Source: Heterodera schachtii | Lineage: Eukaryota > Nematoda > Chromadorea > Rhabditida > Heteroderidae | Assembly (NCBI GenBank): GCA_023374025.1 | Contig: SIJG01000005.1 | Location: 852,782-916,781, forward strand | Length of the DNA: 64,000 nt | Reading direction: 5' to 3' | Shown: piece after piece, positions 1-12,217 of the stretch | Layout: every line of letters starts with the position of its first letter | Position numbering within the stretch: position 1 is the first letter of the stretch | Made by a program: the position numbers and the translations under genes | Notes under the pieces: model-generated | What the model saw: the letters and a program-made list of their open reading frames with translations, nothing else | Told to the model about the DNA's origin: nothing | Databases searched by the model: none

Positions 1-73
1 CTCCGCTTCAGTTCGTCTTTGCTCTGTGACTGCGCCAAAATCTGTTGTGTCCGAGCCAACAGATTGAATAAAG
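1..73 (+). other. Possible 3' end of a gene cut by the window edge
   Basis: The first 65 bases are richer in GC than what follows. One plus-strand frame is open from the edge to a TGA at about 64-66, directly followed by an AATAAA at about 67-72 that could be a polyadenylation signal. The minus strand is also open here, so the strand is uncertain. No family is recognisable in so short a piece. Confidence 0.2.
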
Positions 74-2100
74 ACAAATATTTATTAGAGCACAAATAAT
101 AATATAATAAATGGTCAAGGCGAAGTGAAATGCAAAAGGGAGGAATAAATGACAGAATGAACGAGGGAGGGAGAAAAGGCATCACTTATATGTGGGGAGG
201 AAAACATGCCAAAGAGAAATGAGTGAACAAGTACACTCTATTATCGATTGGTCACAACACCACAGAATGCATTTGGCTTTTTTGTTACAAATTACACATT
301 TCTTACTGTACATACAGTACGCATTTTGTGAGAGAAAGGAAAAGTTAACAGAAAATGCAAATTTTTATTGAGAAAAATTAGGCAATAATTAAAATTAATA
401 CACACAACATTGATTGATTGACCGATTGGTTGTCACAAATTATAAATGATCACGAGTGAGGCTCCAACAATTTCCGTGGCTATTTATTACTGATGAACAT
501 TTGTTGTCCAAACAAAGAATCCTACCCGGATCAAAAAAAGCATCAGGGCGAAACGATGCTCAATTTATTTGATGAATGGTCAAAAACGCTGATCATTCTT
601 AGACAAATTTGTGAAAAATGAATTTAGGCGCAAAACTATGCCAAAACTGCAAAAAAAATGTTGTTTAATGGTAAATTAAAATATATATTTTTGTTTGACT
701 CTTCCTAAATAAAAACGAAAATGGAAACAATTCATTCAATTGCGCACCATCAAAACACATCACACGAACAAAATTGTTGTACAAATTTATGTACAGAAAT
801 GAAGTGGAAAATTCGTCAATTTAACTTGAAAATATTTATAGGAAAATGGAAGAGAATTTTCCACAAAGTCACAGGAAAAAAAGTGCAAAAATATAAATTT
901 GTAAAATATGAGACAATTTTGCTCACTTAATTTGGATGGGCAAAAATAATTTTAAAAAAGCAAAAAGGAAAAAGAAAGGAAGAAAAAGAGAATTAATTGG
1001 CTTTATTTTTGTTGCTTTTGGTCCACAGCAGCACAGAAAAACAAATAGACAACAACAACAAAAATGATGACGAAACAAATGTTGGAGAATACGGGACCGG
1101 GACCGGGGCGGGAATTCCTGGTCCTCCGAGGTCCCGATTCCCGGTCTGAATTTTTAGTCAAAATTTACATTTAAAATCTGGTCAAGATAAATAAAATATT
1201 TCCATTTTTAGGGGGCCTACTTTTAAAAAATTAAATCGATCCTTAAGAGATCCATTTTCGTGTATATATTGAATTTTATGGTGGTGTTTTCGCAAAATTC
1301 GGGGGTTTTTTCCAAAAATTGCTAAAAAAATATATACCGAAATATTTAAACAAACACCAAATATTTTAAGCCTGTTGATCATTCGATTAGTTTATTTGGT
1401 CCATTTATATTTAACTTATGATAATTCAATCGCTTTCATAAATTTTTATATTATTTGCGAATGTTTTTTTTCTGTCATTTCATTATTTATTATTTGTTTA
1501 TTTATTTATTATTCATTTATTTATGCATTCACTTTGCTTTGTAGCATTTATCACATCTTCTCATCTCGTTGTCCAAAGATGCATTCCTTGAATTGATTTG
1601 GCCTTACAATTATTTATATTCCACATTCATTTATTCAACAAACAAATCGACTAAATAACCTAAAGACCTATTTTTAATTCGAAATTTATTTTGATTAATT
1701 AATTATATTTAATTATTTAACACTAAAAATAATTAGGTGAATAATTGTATTAGGCTTTAAAAATATGCCTGCAAATATATTTCGTGGTGCCGAACTTATG
1801 GGAGTGTTTGATAAAATTATCACAAATGAGGCCCCGCCAAAGATACGAGTTGGACAATGTAAAAAAGAAGTTTAATAACAATAATAATAAATAATAATAT
1901 TCAAATGGTAAATGCAAACTAATTTCAAAATTTGTTGTTGTTGTTGTTGTTGATGGTTTTTTATTTTGGAAGTCGTCCAATAAACAAAAATAATTTAAGC
2001 AATTTGGTTCTTTTTTATTCACTTTTTATTAAATTATAGCTTTATATCATGTAAAGCGGATGAAAAATTTTCTGATTTATATAAAATTAGACTTTTTTAC
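74..2100. other. AT-rich stretch, no gene seen
   Basis: This is AT-rich non-coding sequence with no exon-like stretch I can support. It holds a short GC-rich inverted patch near 1093-1155 (GGGACCGGGACCGGGG and related), an AAT-rich run at about 1878-1900 and a (TTG)n microsatellite at about 1932-1952. Confidence 0.5.
1932..1952. repeat. (TTG)n microsatellite
   Basis: About seven uninterrupted TTG units. Confidence 0.9.
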
Positions 2101-2116
2101 ATTTCCAGACAGCGGA

Positions 2117-4237
2117 ATGCAGAGAAAAATGACGGTGTTGTTCATTTTGACTGTAGTGAACATTACTGTAACAGTGGCACTGATCAGCTTCATTACGGTG
2201 GTTTAAATTTAGAATAATTCTTTCTTCAAATATACGTTATATTCAATAAAGAATCGGACTGAGAATGCACGAATCACCGCATTGGAGGAACAGCAAAAGA
2301 AAGATGAAAATTTTGTTGACGTTTTGAAAGACCGATTTGGAAATGGTAAAATGAAAATTTAATTTATAATATTTTAATATTTAATTTATTTTTTTGCAGA
2401 GCTTTTAAAAGCTGTGCATCCGGACATTCGCAAGAAAATTGCTGAGGTGAAAAAGAACAAATAGGTTAAAAATAAATAAAACGAAAATCAGTTTAGAACT
2501 TTTCGAACCCAAAACAAAACTTTTGGGATGCCAATGCCAGTCACAGTGATCTCGAAATCTTTGGCTCGGAATCTTTGAAAGTGCATTACAAAGGCGATGG
2601 AAGCGGTAAGTGAGTTGGTTTCTGAAAAGTACTAAGGATGTTTGCTTTTTGGAACTAAAAATCTCCCAAATTACTGGTGTGTTACGAATTTTTGCAATCT
2701 ATTTTTGTACAATGAGCTGGGTTGGCAAAATTCTTTATATCGGAATAATTTTTTTGGGCTTTTACTGAATTATATAAAAAAAAATACGATGTATAATGAA
2801 TTTTATTTATTTATTTTTTATTACAAATAATTTTTAGTAATAAATATTTTATAGAAAATAACATTAAGGTCGTCGCTCTGTCTTCGCTAAACTCCCAATT
2901 TTGTTCACCGAATCCGGCATTTTTTACTTTGAAATCAAAATTAAAAACTGCAAAAGGTAGTATAACAAAAAAATTTTAAAATTTTAAAATTTGATTTGAT
3001 TATTTATTTTCAAATTCAGTCATTGCTCAATTGGACTTGCCACCAAAACAATGCCATTGGACGGAAGTGTTGGCCAAAATTCGGACAGTTGCGCATATCA
3101 AAGCGATGGCCAATTTTGCGCCAATCGTTCATCTGAAAATGGACCGCCGATCTTTTTTCCGGGCGATTTCGTCGGTTGTGGCATTAATTTGGTCCACTCG
3201 GCGGATCATTTTCACAAAGAATTGCCAACCTTTGAGTTGTTTATTTTATTTTTAATTATTTTTATTTGAATTATTTTAAGATACTTCCGATTTATTCCTT
3301 TCTCTGTCTTCTGCTGATTTTCCATTGTTTCCGTTCATTTCTTTGAATGATTCTGGCGATTTGATTGAGACAAATTTTGGACCAAAATTCAAATTCGACC
3401 CCGCAAAAGTTCAGGTGAAAAAGAAAACCCAAAAATTATTTATTTAAAGTAAATTTTAAGATAGTTCTCAATCTTCCACGACAAAATTATTGGGATGCTA
3501 ATACTTGTGATGAGAATCTCCAAATCATTGGCAACAAAAGTCTGACAGTCCATTTTCACAAAAATGTTTCTGGTATTTTCACTAAAAATAATTTATAAAT
3601 TCTATTTTTTCTTAAAAACGGTTTTTATTCCGTCTTCGCTAAACATTCTATTTTGTTGAACAAGGATTTGTCCAGATATTTTTACTACGAAATTTCGGTC
3701 AAAAATATGAAAAAGTAAGAGATTTATTTTTATTTTTTTGAATATCAAATTTAGCTGAACTTATGAAAGTAGAATTATTTAATTTCTCATTTTTCAGTTG
3801 GATCACCTTCGGATTTGCCGTTAAACAGCAGACAAAATTTGAATCGATAATTCGAAATGGAACTTATGCGTATCAAAGTAGTGGCTATTTATGGATTAAC
3901 GGAGAAGAAAGAGAATAATTTCCCAATATTCGTACGGTGAGGGTCATACCGTAGGAATTGGTGTTCATTTGATCACTCGACAACTCTTTTTCACGAGGAA
4001 CGGACAATCTTTGGGTTGGCAAATAAAAAATAATATTAAATAATTTTAAAAATATTTTTCTATTTTTTGGTAATGATTTTATATTTAATTGTCGTCTTAG
4101 CACGTTCATCTGGTTTTTTCGTTGCTCCATCTTTTGCTGATGATTCATTTTATCCATTCGTTACTTTGGCCGCCACTAATGACAAAATTGAAGCGAACTT
4201 TGGGCCCAATTTCAAATTCGATTTGGCAACTCTTTGA
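2117..4237 (+). pseudogene. Gene A: tandem-SPRY protein with N-terminal hydrophobic segment, frameshifted
   Basis: Proposed exons are 2117-2197, 2252-2345, 2400-2446, 2497-2605, 2869-2956, 3020-3235, 3281-3414, 3461-3572, 3621-3714, 3798-4014 and 4101-4237. Exon 1 encodes a start plus a strongly hydrophobic stretch (MQRKMTVLFILTVV...), a signal peptide or signal anchor. A short charged linker follows, then two successive SPRY domains joined in phase at 3414/3461. Domain 1 has GLATKTMPLDG and GCGINL; domain 2 has FGFAVKQQTKF and ends FDLATL-stop. Each domain's long third exon carries one net indel: near 3185-3205 (frame lost before the TRRIIFTKN-like segment) and near 3915-3925 (TAA after WINGEERE). 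The acceptor before 3621 is not AG. These are nematode SPRY proteins, some of which are secreted effectors (SPRYSEC). The breaks suggest a decaying gene or assembly errors. Confidence 0.75.
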
Positions 4238-4619
4238 AGAAAGAAATATTTACTAAAGTTGATCTTTTGGACTTTTATTATTGATTATCCGCTTATATCC
4301 CTTATTTTTTACATTTACAAAATGTCCCTTTTTTAAATTGTTTAATTTTCGTACAAATTTTTGTTAAAATCACAATTTTTTCAATTATTTTGTAATACTA
4401 AAACATCGGAAGATGTTTTTATGAATTCGTCATAGAATTAAGGTAAATAAAAATAAATCGGAGTCGTTCAACTCAGAATTATTTTGAGATTTTTTCCACA
4501 AAAAATCCTTGCCAAAATGATAAAACAGCCCAATTATGATTAAAAATATATATTAAGGCAACGCATTCTCATACTTTCTGCTTCTGCGGTTGGTTTATCT
4601 ATATTAAATGGTCGGCTAC

Positions 4620-5550
4620 CCGACATTTGAGGATTTGACATTTGAGGACCGACATTTGCTGATATGACATTTGAGGACCCGACTTTTGAGGATTTGACAT
4701 TTGAGGACCGACATTTGCTGATATTCCCGACATTTGAGGACCCGACTTTTGAGGATTTGACATTTGAGGACCGACATTTGCTGATATTCCCGACATTTGA
4801 GGACCCGACTTTTGAGGACTTGACATTTGAGGACCCGACTTTTGAGGATTTGACATTTGAGGACCGACATTTGCTGATATTCCCGACATTTGAGGACCCG
4901 ACTTTTGAGGACTTGACATTTGAGGACCCGACTTTTGAGGACCCCACATTTGAGGATTGACATTTGAGGACCGACATTTGCTGATATGACATTTGAGGAC
5001 CCGACTTTTGAGGATTTAACATTTGAGGACCGACATTTGCTGATATTCCCGACATTTGAGGACCCGACTTTTGAGGATTTGACATTTGAGGACCCGACTT
5101 TTGAGGATTTGACATTTGAGGACCGACATTTGCTGATATTCCCGGCATTTGAGGACCCGACTTTTGAGGACTTGACATTTGAGGACCCGACTTTTGAGGA
5201 CCCGACATTTGAGGATTGACATTTGAGGACCGACATTTGCTGATATGACATTTGAGGACCCGACTTTTGAGGACTTGACATTTGAGGACCCGACTTTTGA
5301 GGATTTGACATTTGAGGACCGACATTTGCTGATATTCCCGGCATTTGAGGACCCGACTTTTGAGGACTTGACATTTGAGGACCCGACTTTTGAGGACCCG
5401 ACATTTGAGGATTGACATTTGAGGACCGACATTTGCTGATATTCCCGGCATTTGAGGACCCGACTTTTGAGGACTTGACATTTGAGGACCCGACTTTTGA
5501 GGACCCGACATTTGAGGATTGACATTTGAGGACCGACATTTGCTGATATG
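4620..5550. repeat. Minisatellite of 14/15/19-bp modules (left part)
   Basis: Tandem array built from related modules: ACATTTGAGGACCCG, ACTTTTGAGGATTTG (variants end ACTTG or ACCCG), ACATTTGAGGACCG and ACATTTGCTGATATTCCCG (or the short form ending GATATG). The common order makes a 63-bp higher-order unit, often expanded by extra 30-bp pairs. Very long open frames on both strands follow from the repeat lacking stops and are not evidence of protein coding. Confidence 0.95.
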
Positions 5551-6163
5551 CAGGGCTGCAAAAAATATGCACAAAAAGTGGCCAAAATATACGCATAAAT
5601 ATGCAAATAAAGTCGCGAAATATGCACTAAATATGCACAAAAATCGCAAAATATGCACAAAAAAACTTGAAAATTAGGGGTGCAAATTAACTTTAAAAAT
5701 TTTTTTCATTAGTACGCTTGACAATGAGCTACAGTTCTTTTATAAAATTCTCTTAGCAAATATTGACATTTTTAAATCAAAAATTTTGTCATGAAAAAAA
5801 AAATTTGGGGGAAGAAGTTTTGAGAAAATTTTCCAATTCTTAGTGGTGTGTTTTTTTAAAAATTTTCGGTCGATTCTTAGGGGTATATTTTTCTGAATTT
5901 TTAGGGCCGATTCTTAGGGGTGTATTTTCCGTTTTTATTGCATTTTTGTTAACAAATTTTCCAGAAAATGGCAAAATATGCATAAAAATGCAGAAAAACC
6001 CAAAATATGCAAAATATGCATAAAGGCCCAAAATATGCAAAAATATGCAAATAAAAGTCCCGATTTTTATAAGCAAACACAAAAAAGAAAGTGTTTTTCC
6101 TACTATTTAGAGCATGGAGAAGCCAGGAAAAAAATATGCTTTTGCATATTTTTTGCAGCCCTG
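5551..6163. mobile_element. Non-autonomous hAT-like TIR element inside the minisatellite
   Basis: Terminal inverted repeats CAGGGCTGCAAAAAATATGC at both ends, flanked by the 8-bp duplication CTGATATG (5543-5550 and 6164-6171). The interior is AT-rich with ATATGCA-rich arms and no transposase frame. An 8-bp duplication and CAGGG termini fit the hAT superfamily. The duplicated target is itself a minisatellite module, so insertion came after the array formed. Confidence 0.88.
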
Positions 6164-8884
6164 CTGATATGACATTTGAGGACCCGACTTTTGAGGATTT
6201 AACATTTGAGGACCGACATTTGCTGATATGACATTTGAGGACCCGACTTTTGAGGATTTAACATTTGAGGACCGACATTTGCTGATATTCCCGACATTTG
6301 AGGACCCGACTTTTGAGGATTTGACATTTGAGGACCGACATTTGCTGATATTCCCGACATTTGAGGACCCGACTTTTGAGGACTTGACATTTGAGGACCC
6401 GACTTTTGAGGATTTGACATTTGAGGACCGACATTTGCTGATATTCCCGACATTTGAGGACCCGACTTTTGAGGACTTGACATTTGAGGACCCGACTTTT
6501 GAGGACCCGACATTTGAGGATTTGACATTTGAGGACCGACATTTGCTGATATGACATTTGAGGACCCGACTTTGAGGACGACATTTGAGGACCCGACTTT
6601 TGAGGACCCGACATTTGAGGATTTGACATTTGAGGACCGACATTTGCTGATATTCCCGACATTTGAGGACCCGACATTTGAGGACTTGACATTTGCTGAT
6701 ATGACATTTGAGGACCCGACTTTTGAGGATTTGACATTTGAGGACCGACATTTGCTGATATTCCCGACATTTGAGGACCCGACTTTTGAGGATTTGACAT
6801 TTGAGGACCGACATTTGCTGATATTCCCGACATTTGAGGACACGACTTTTGAGGACTTGACATTTGAGGACCCGACTTTTGAGGATTTGACATTTAAGGA
6901 CCGACATTTGCTGATATGACATTTGAGGACCCGACTTTTGAGGATTTGACATTTGAGGACCGACATTTGCTGATATTCCCGACATTTGAGGACCCGACTT
7001 TTGAGGATTTGACATTTGAGGACCGATATTTGCTGATATTCCCGACATTTGAGGACCCAACTTTTGAGGATTTGACATTTGAGGACCGACATTTGCTGAT
7101 ATTCCCGACATTTGAGGACCCGACTTTTGAGGACTTGACATTTGAGGACCCGACTTTTGAGGACCCGACATTTGAGGATTGACATTTGAGGACCGACATT
7201 TGCTGATATGACATTTGAGGACCCGACTTTTGAGGATTTGACATTTGAGGACCGACATTTGCTGATATTCCCGACATTTGAGGACCCGACTTTTGAGGAT
7301 TTGACATTTGAGGACCGACATTTGCTGATATTCCCGACATTTGAGGACCCGACTTTTGAGGACTTGACATTTGAGGACCCGACTTTTGAGGACCCGACAT
7401 TTGAGGATTGACATTTGAGGACCGACATTTGCTGATATGACATTTGAGGACCCGACTTTTGAGGATTTGACATTTGAGGACCGACATTTGCTGATATTCC
7501 CGACATTTGAGGACCCGACTTTTGAGGATTTGACATTTGAGGACCGACATTTGCTGATATTCCCGACATTTGAGGACCCGACTTTTGAGGACTTGACATT
7601 TGAGGACCCGACTTTTGAGGATTTGACATTTGAGGACCGACATTTGCTGATATTCCCGACATTTGAGGACCCGACTTTTGAGGATTTGACATTTGAGGAC
7701 CGACATTTGCTGATATTCCTGACATTTGAGGACCCGACTTTTGAGGACCCGACATTTGAGGATTTGACATTTGAGGACCGACATTTGCTGATATTCCCGA
7801 CATTTGAGGACCCGACATTTGAGGACTTGACATTTGCTGATATGACATTTGAGGACCCGACTTTTGAGGATTTGACATTTGAGGACCGACATTTGCTGAT
7901 ATGACATTTGAGGACCGACATTTGCTGATATTCCCGACATTTGAGGACCCGACATTTGAGGACTTGACATTTGCTGATATGACATTTGAGGACCCGACTT
8001 TTGAGGATTTGACATTTGAGGACCGACATTTGCTGATATGACATTTGAGGACCGACATTTGCTGATATTCCCGACATTTGAGGACCCGACTTTTGAGGAT
8101 TTGACATTTGAGGACCGACATTTGCTGATATGACATTTGAGGACCCGACTTTTGAGGATTTGACATTTGAGGACCGACATTTGCTGATATTCCCGACATT
8201 TGAGGACCCGACTTTTGAGGATTTGACATTTGAGGACCGACATTTGCTGATATTCCCGACATTTGAGGACCCGACTTTTGAGGACTTGACATTTGAGGAC
8301 CCGACTTTTGAGGATTTGACATTTGAGGACCGACATTTGCTGATATTCCCGACATTTGAGGACCCGACTTTTGAGGACTTGACATTTGAGGACCCGACTT
8401 TTGAGGACCCGACATTTGAGGATTTGACATTTGAGGACCGACATTTGCTGATATTCCCGACATTTGAGGACCCGACATTTGAGGACTTGACATTTGAGGA
8501 CCCGACTTTTGAGGACCCGACATTTGAGGATTTGACATTTGAGGACCGACATTTGCTGATATTCCCGACATTTGAGGACCCGACTTTTGAGGACTTGACA
8601 TTTGAGGACCCGACTTTTGAGGATTTGACATTTGAGGACCCGACTTTTGAGGACCCGACTTTTGAGGACTTGACATTTGAGGACCCGACTTTTGAGGACC
8701 CGACATTTGAGGATTTGACATTTCAGGACCGACATTTGCTGATATTCCCGACATTTGAGGACCCGACTTTTGAGGACTTGACATTTGAGGACCCGACTTT
8801 TGAGTACCCGACTTTTGAGGATTTGACATTTGAGGACCGACATTTGCTGATATTCCGACATTTGAGGACCCGACATTTGAGGAT
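6164..8884. repeat. Minisatellite of 14/15/19-bp modules (right part)
   Basis: Continuation of the array at 4620-5550 with the same modules and higher-order order. Sporadic variants such as GAGTACCCG near 8810 and CAGGACCG near 8725 would serve as markers for unit exchange. No promoter, splice frame or non-repeat coding flank is seen. Confidence 0.95.
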
Positions 8885-8949
8885 ATACACAATTTCAAAA
8901 ATTAAATGAAATTAAATCATTATAAAAAAGAGAAAAAGCCTTTCCCAAG

Positions 8950-9798
8950 CAGGGATGGGTGAAACTTCGAGCTTAGTGCTTCGAGCTTCGAGCTTCGAAA
9001 ACTTCGCGTTTTTTGGGCTTCGAACTTCGAGCTTCGGCTTCGGGTAATTTACCCGAAGTTTCGGGAAAAATAGACCCCTAAAGATCGAGTTTTCAAAGTA
9101 AAAAATACACCGCTAATGATTGGCTTATGGTAAACTTTAATTTAATATCATTATTAAGTTTTATTTTTGATCTTTGTACCTTTGTGGTCCAGTTGGTTGT
9201 GTTCTTGGATCCGTTCCTCACTTTTGCATTGGATCAGTTCCCCTCCAATTTGTTATTGTTATTTTAATTTTTGAAAAATTAACATTTAAAAAATAAGAAA
9301 AATACGTTCAAATCTGAAAATTTTTTATATTTTTTGCTTAAATTTGTTAACATAATACGCCAAATTCCCAATCATCCCTTGTACCCGTCCTTTCCGCCAA
9401 AAAATAAAATTCTTTAAAAAATGCGCAGCAAAAAAGTCGTTTTAAGAGTAAAGTAAAAATAGTCGTTGCCTTGACTTAAAAACCGCGAAAGACTTAGAAA
9501 ATGACAAATTTCGTTGAATTAAAATCAAAAAGGAAAAATTTATCCGGAAAAGCCTCAATTATAAATGTTTTTTAATTTATAGAAGCTTTAATTAATTTTT
9601 AGTGAATACGAAAAATTTTTGAAAAAAAAAGTCTTTATTTGGGAAAATTATTTTTTCAAAACTTCGTGCTTCGAGCTTCGAAAACTTCGAAAACTTCGCG
9701 GTTTTTGGGCTTCGAACTTCGAACTTCGTGCTTCGGAAAAAATTGGGCTTCGCCTTCGGCTTCGGCTTCGAGTGCCAGCTGAGCTTCGCCCATCCCTG
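8950..9798. mobile_element. hAT-like TIR element with CTTCGAG-rich ends
   Basis: Ends CAGGGATGGG and CCCATCCCTG with the perfect 8-bp duplication TTCCCAAG at 8942-8949 and 9799-9806. Both subterminal regions are arrays of GCTTCGAGCTTCGA-type repeats in inverted orientation. No transposase coding is seen. Confidence 0.88.
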
Positions 9799-9806
9799 TT
9801 CCCAAG

Positions 9807-12207
9807 GGCCAACGGGTGCAATGTGTCAAAAAGCATTCAAGGACAACCGAATAATTTAAATATTTTGACAGCACAAATAATGAATTCAGCCTTTTTCTTT
9901 CTTAATGATTTACACGTCATCTTAATATTTAATTTGCTCAGACTAAGAGCAATTGAACACGATATAAATTATACCAGCTGGGAAGCCCCTGTCAATCTTT
10001 GATCATTTTGGATCGCATTTAACACAAAAAGTTTGTAAATTAAAATATATTTAAAGATATATGAACTTTTTTGCCTTTCCCCACAAAAAAATGCCATTCA
10101 TTAGTGATGTGAAAATCTTTCACTCCAAAAAGGTGAAAGCGAAATCAAGCCCTGCTGGAAACTGGAAGTCGTCATAAATCGAAAATTTTTGAAAAAATAA
10201 AAATATGATAAAATATTATAGTTCATTGATTTTTTTGGGCTTCTCTCGCCATAACTAACGCATAGAAAAATATGATTTAAAATTCCGGGCTCTGTTCTAT
10301 AAACAAATCTTGTCTCTGTATGCTTTTTTCCTTTCTCGAAAACTATCCCCTGAGTTGGTTTAACTCATTCAATCCGCTCTCCTTTCTTCAGCAGATGACT
10401 CTGATATTAAAAAGTATTATAAATTCATTCTTGTTTGGACTTGTGGTCCTAAGCATTCCACATGTTAATAGAAAAAAGGGGATCTTCATGAATTACCAAA
10501 ACACAAGTACTATTTAATGAAGTAGTTAATCTTAAATTGTTTTTGAATATGAAACTTTCCAAAATAATCAAAGATTGATAAGGGCTTACCAGCAGGTACA
10601 GCCATTCTTACAAATAAATGTTAATTTCATTTTTCTTTTTAATTATTATATATCATTGAGAGGATACAATTTCGTATATGCATGTTTATCTGCCTTTTAT
10701 ATTGCATTTAAAAAAGGCTGCCAATTTGAATTATAAATAATTGAATTAAAATTTGAAAAGGCAAAAATTTCGCATAGACCTTATTATAATAAACAAAAAT
10801 GCAATAAATAGTAATATTATTCTATATAAATTATATAACATTATACCATACAGATACAATGATGAACTTATTATACCAATGAGTTCTATAAATTTTATAA
10901 TACTCTACTGATGCTGTAGTTTGTATAAGCAAAAATGTGCGTTTTAAATTCCGCTCACTAATATTTAAGTTTTTTCTTGAAAATTTAGAAATTCTAACAA
11001 TTAAGTTTCTAAAATACAATAATAGCATTTTCACCGAACAATTTTTATTCCGAACTTATAAAAACCTAAAATCATATTTTGGCACTTTGGCATATAAAAC
11101 ATATCGTACATATTTCAGGGTTTGGCACATTGGATTTCGAAGTTCTCTGCCGGAACTTTAATTTTTAAAATAATTTTATCAGAAAAACCTTGAATGTATT
11201 TGATTTGTAATTGTGCTGACGAAAATTATAAAAAATGAGATTTTTTGGGATTTTGATGCAAAAATACACTTGATTTTTCAAATTTTATTACATATTTCGC
11301 ACATATTTTGTCATTTTTTTTTGTTTTTCGCACATGTTTCAGCATTTTTTAGCACATTTTTATTACATATTTCAGGGTATATCTCTTCTAAATGATATTT
11401 CCAGCCAAAAGAAATTTTTGACATCTTTTTAAGAAATGTCACAGAATCATAAAATTTAGTTACTTTTTTTGAAAAAAACGTCTCAAAAAATTGCTAACAT
11501 CGATAATGAGTGGCGTAAAAAGAATAATATATTTTTATCGAATAAATTATAAAAATAACAGATTTGAAGCAATTTTGCAAAATGTTCTGGTATTCGACCT
11601 CAAAAACTGATTTCTTTATCCCGATGTCACGAACCCATCACGTGTGGCAACAAGCGCATCACATGAACACGCAGGAAATGTTCGTCGATCCGTCAGCAGC
11701 AACAAGAACTAGTGTAAAAAAGACATTTTAAATAATTCTTCTAGGGTAATTTGTGGCGATGATCATGAATATGACCTTTATTTTACAAAATTCCGAACCC
11801 CGAACCCTAATTTGAACAAAAATTTGAAATTTATAAATTAAAAGAAAACATATTTTTAGGGGTTTTTATCCTAATAATTATAAAACACCGATGACACCCT
11901 GTTTTTTCATTGGTCAGATGCTTACAATTTTTTTGGTGAAAAAATCTAAAAAGTGCATAATGTATATTTTTCTGCTGATTAAAAAGTCTAGCATTATTTT
12001 GATTAGGTCACTCCTTCATCGTGATCTTGATCCCCCAAAATATATTAAAAACCAGGAAAATTTTGAAAAAGTGCTGTTTTGAATTAAATATTATTATTAT
12101 TATTATTAACAAAATTTTTATCGTTTGCTTTATTTGCAAATTAGCAGAAAGGAGAGAGGAAGATAAAACGGAGAGAAAGAGAAATGAAACAAGAGAGGAG
12201 AGAGGGA
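9807..12207. other. AT-rich spacer with repeat remnants
   Basis: Mostly AT-rich. The piece at about 11112-11180 resembles SPRY-gene upstream sequence near 40427-40500. A coding-like island sits at 11624-11731. (ATT)n occurs near 12090-12108 and a GA-rich tract near 12150-12210. No complete gene is seen. Confidence 0.4.
11624..11731 (+). other. Short coding-like island of unknown identity
   Basis: A 35-codon open frame from ATG to TAA with markedly higher GC and balanced composition than its surroundings (begins MSRTHHVWQQAHHMNTQEMF). It could be a stranded exon or chance. No family is recognised and there is no supporting neighbour. Confidence 0.2.
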
Positions 12208-12217
12208 GACAGAATGG

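Noticed and set aside
721..930. 69-codon open frame near the left end
   Set aside because: AT-rich, Lys/Ile/Phe-heavy composition, no homology signature and no splice context.
3031..3255. Separate plus-strand protein in the second frame of gene A domain 1
   Set aside because: It is the out-of-frame continuation of the SPRY exon after the indel (TRRIIFTKN), not an independent gene.
4620..8884. CRISPR-like array
   Set aside because: Units are contiguous related modules without unique spacers, in a eukaryotic genome.
4540..8909. Open frames up to about 900 codons through the minisatellite
   Set aside because: All minus frames and one plus frame are open because the modules lack stops there; there are no splice, promoter or non-repeat coding signals.
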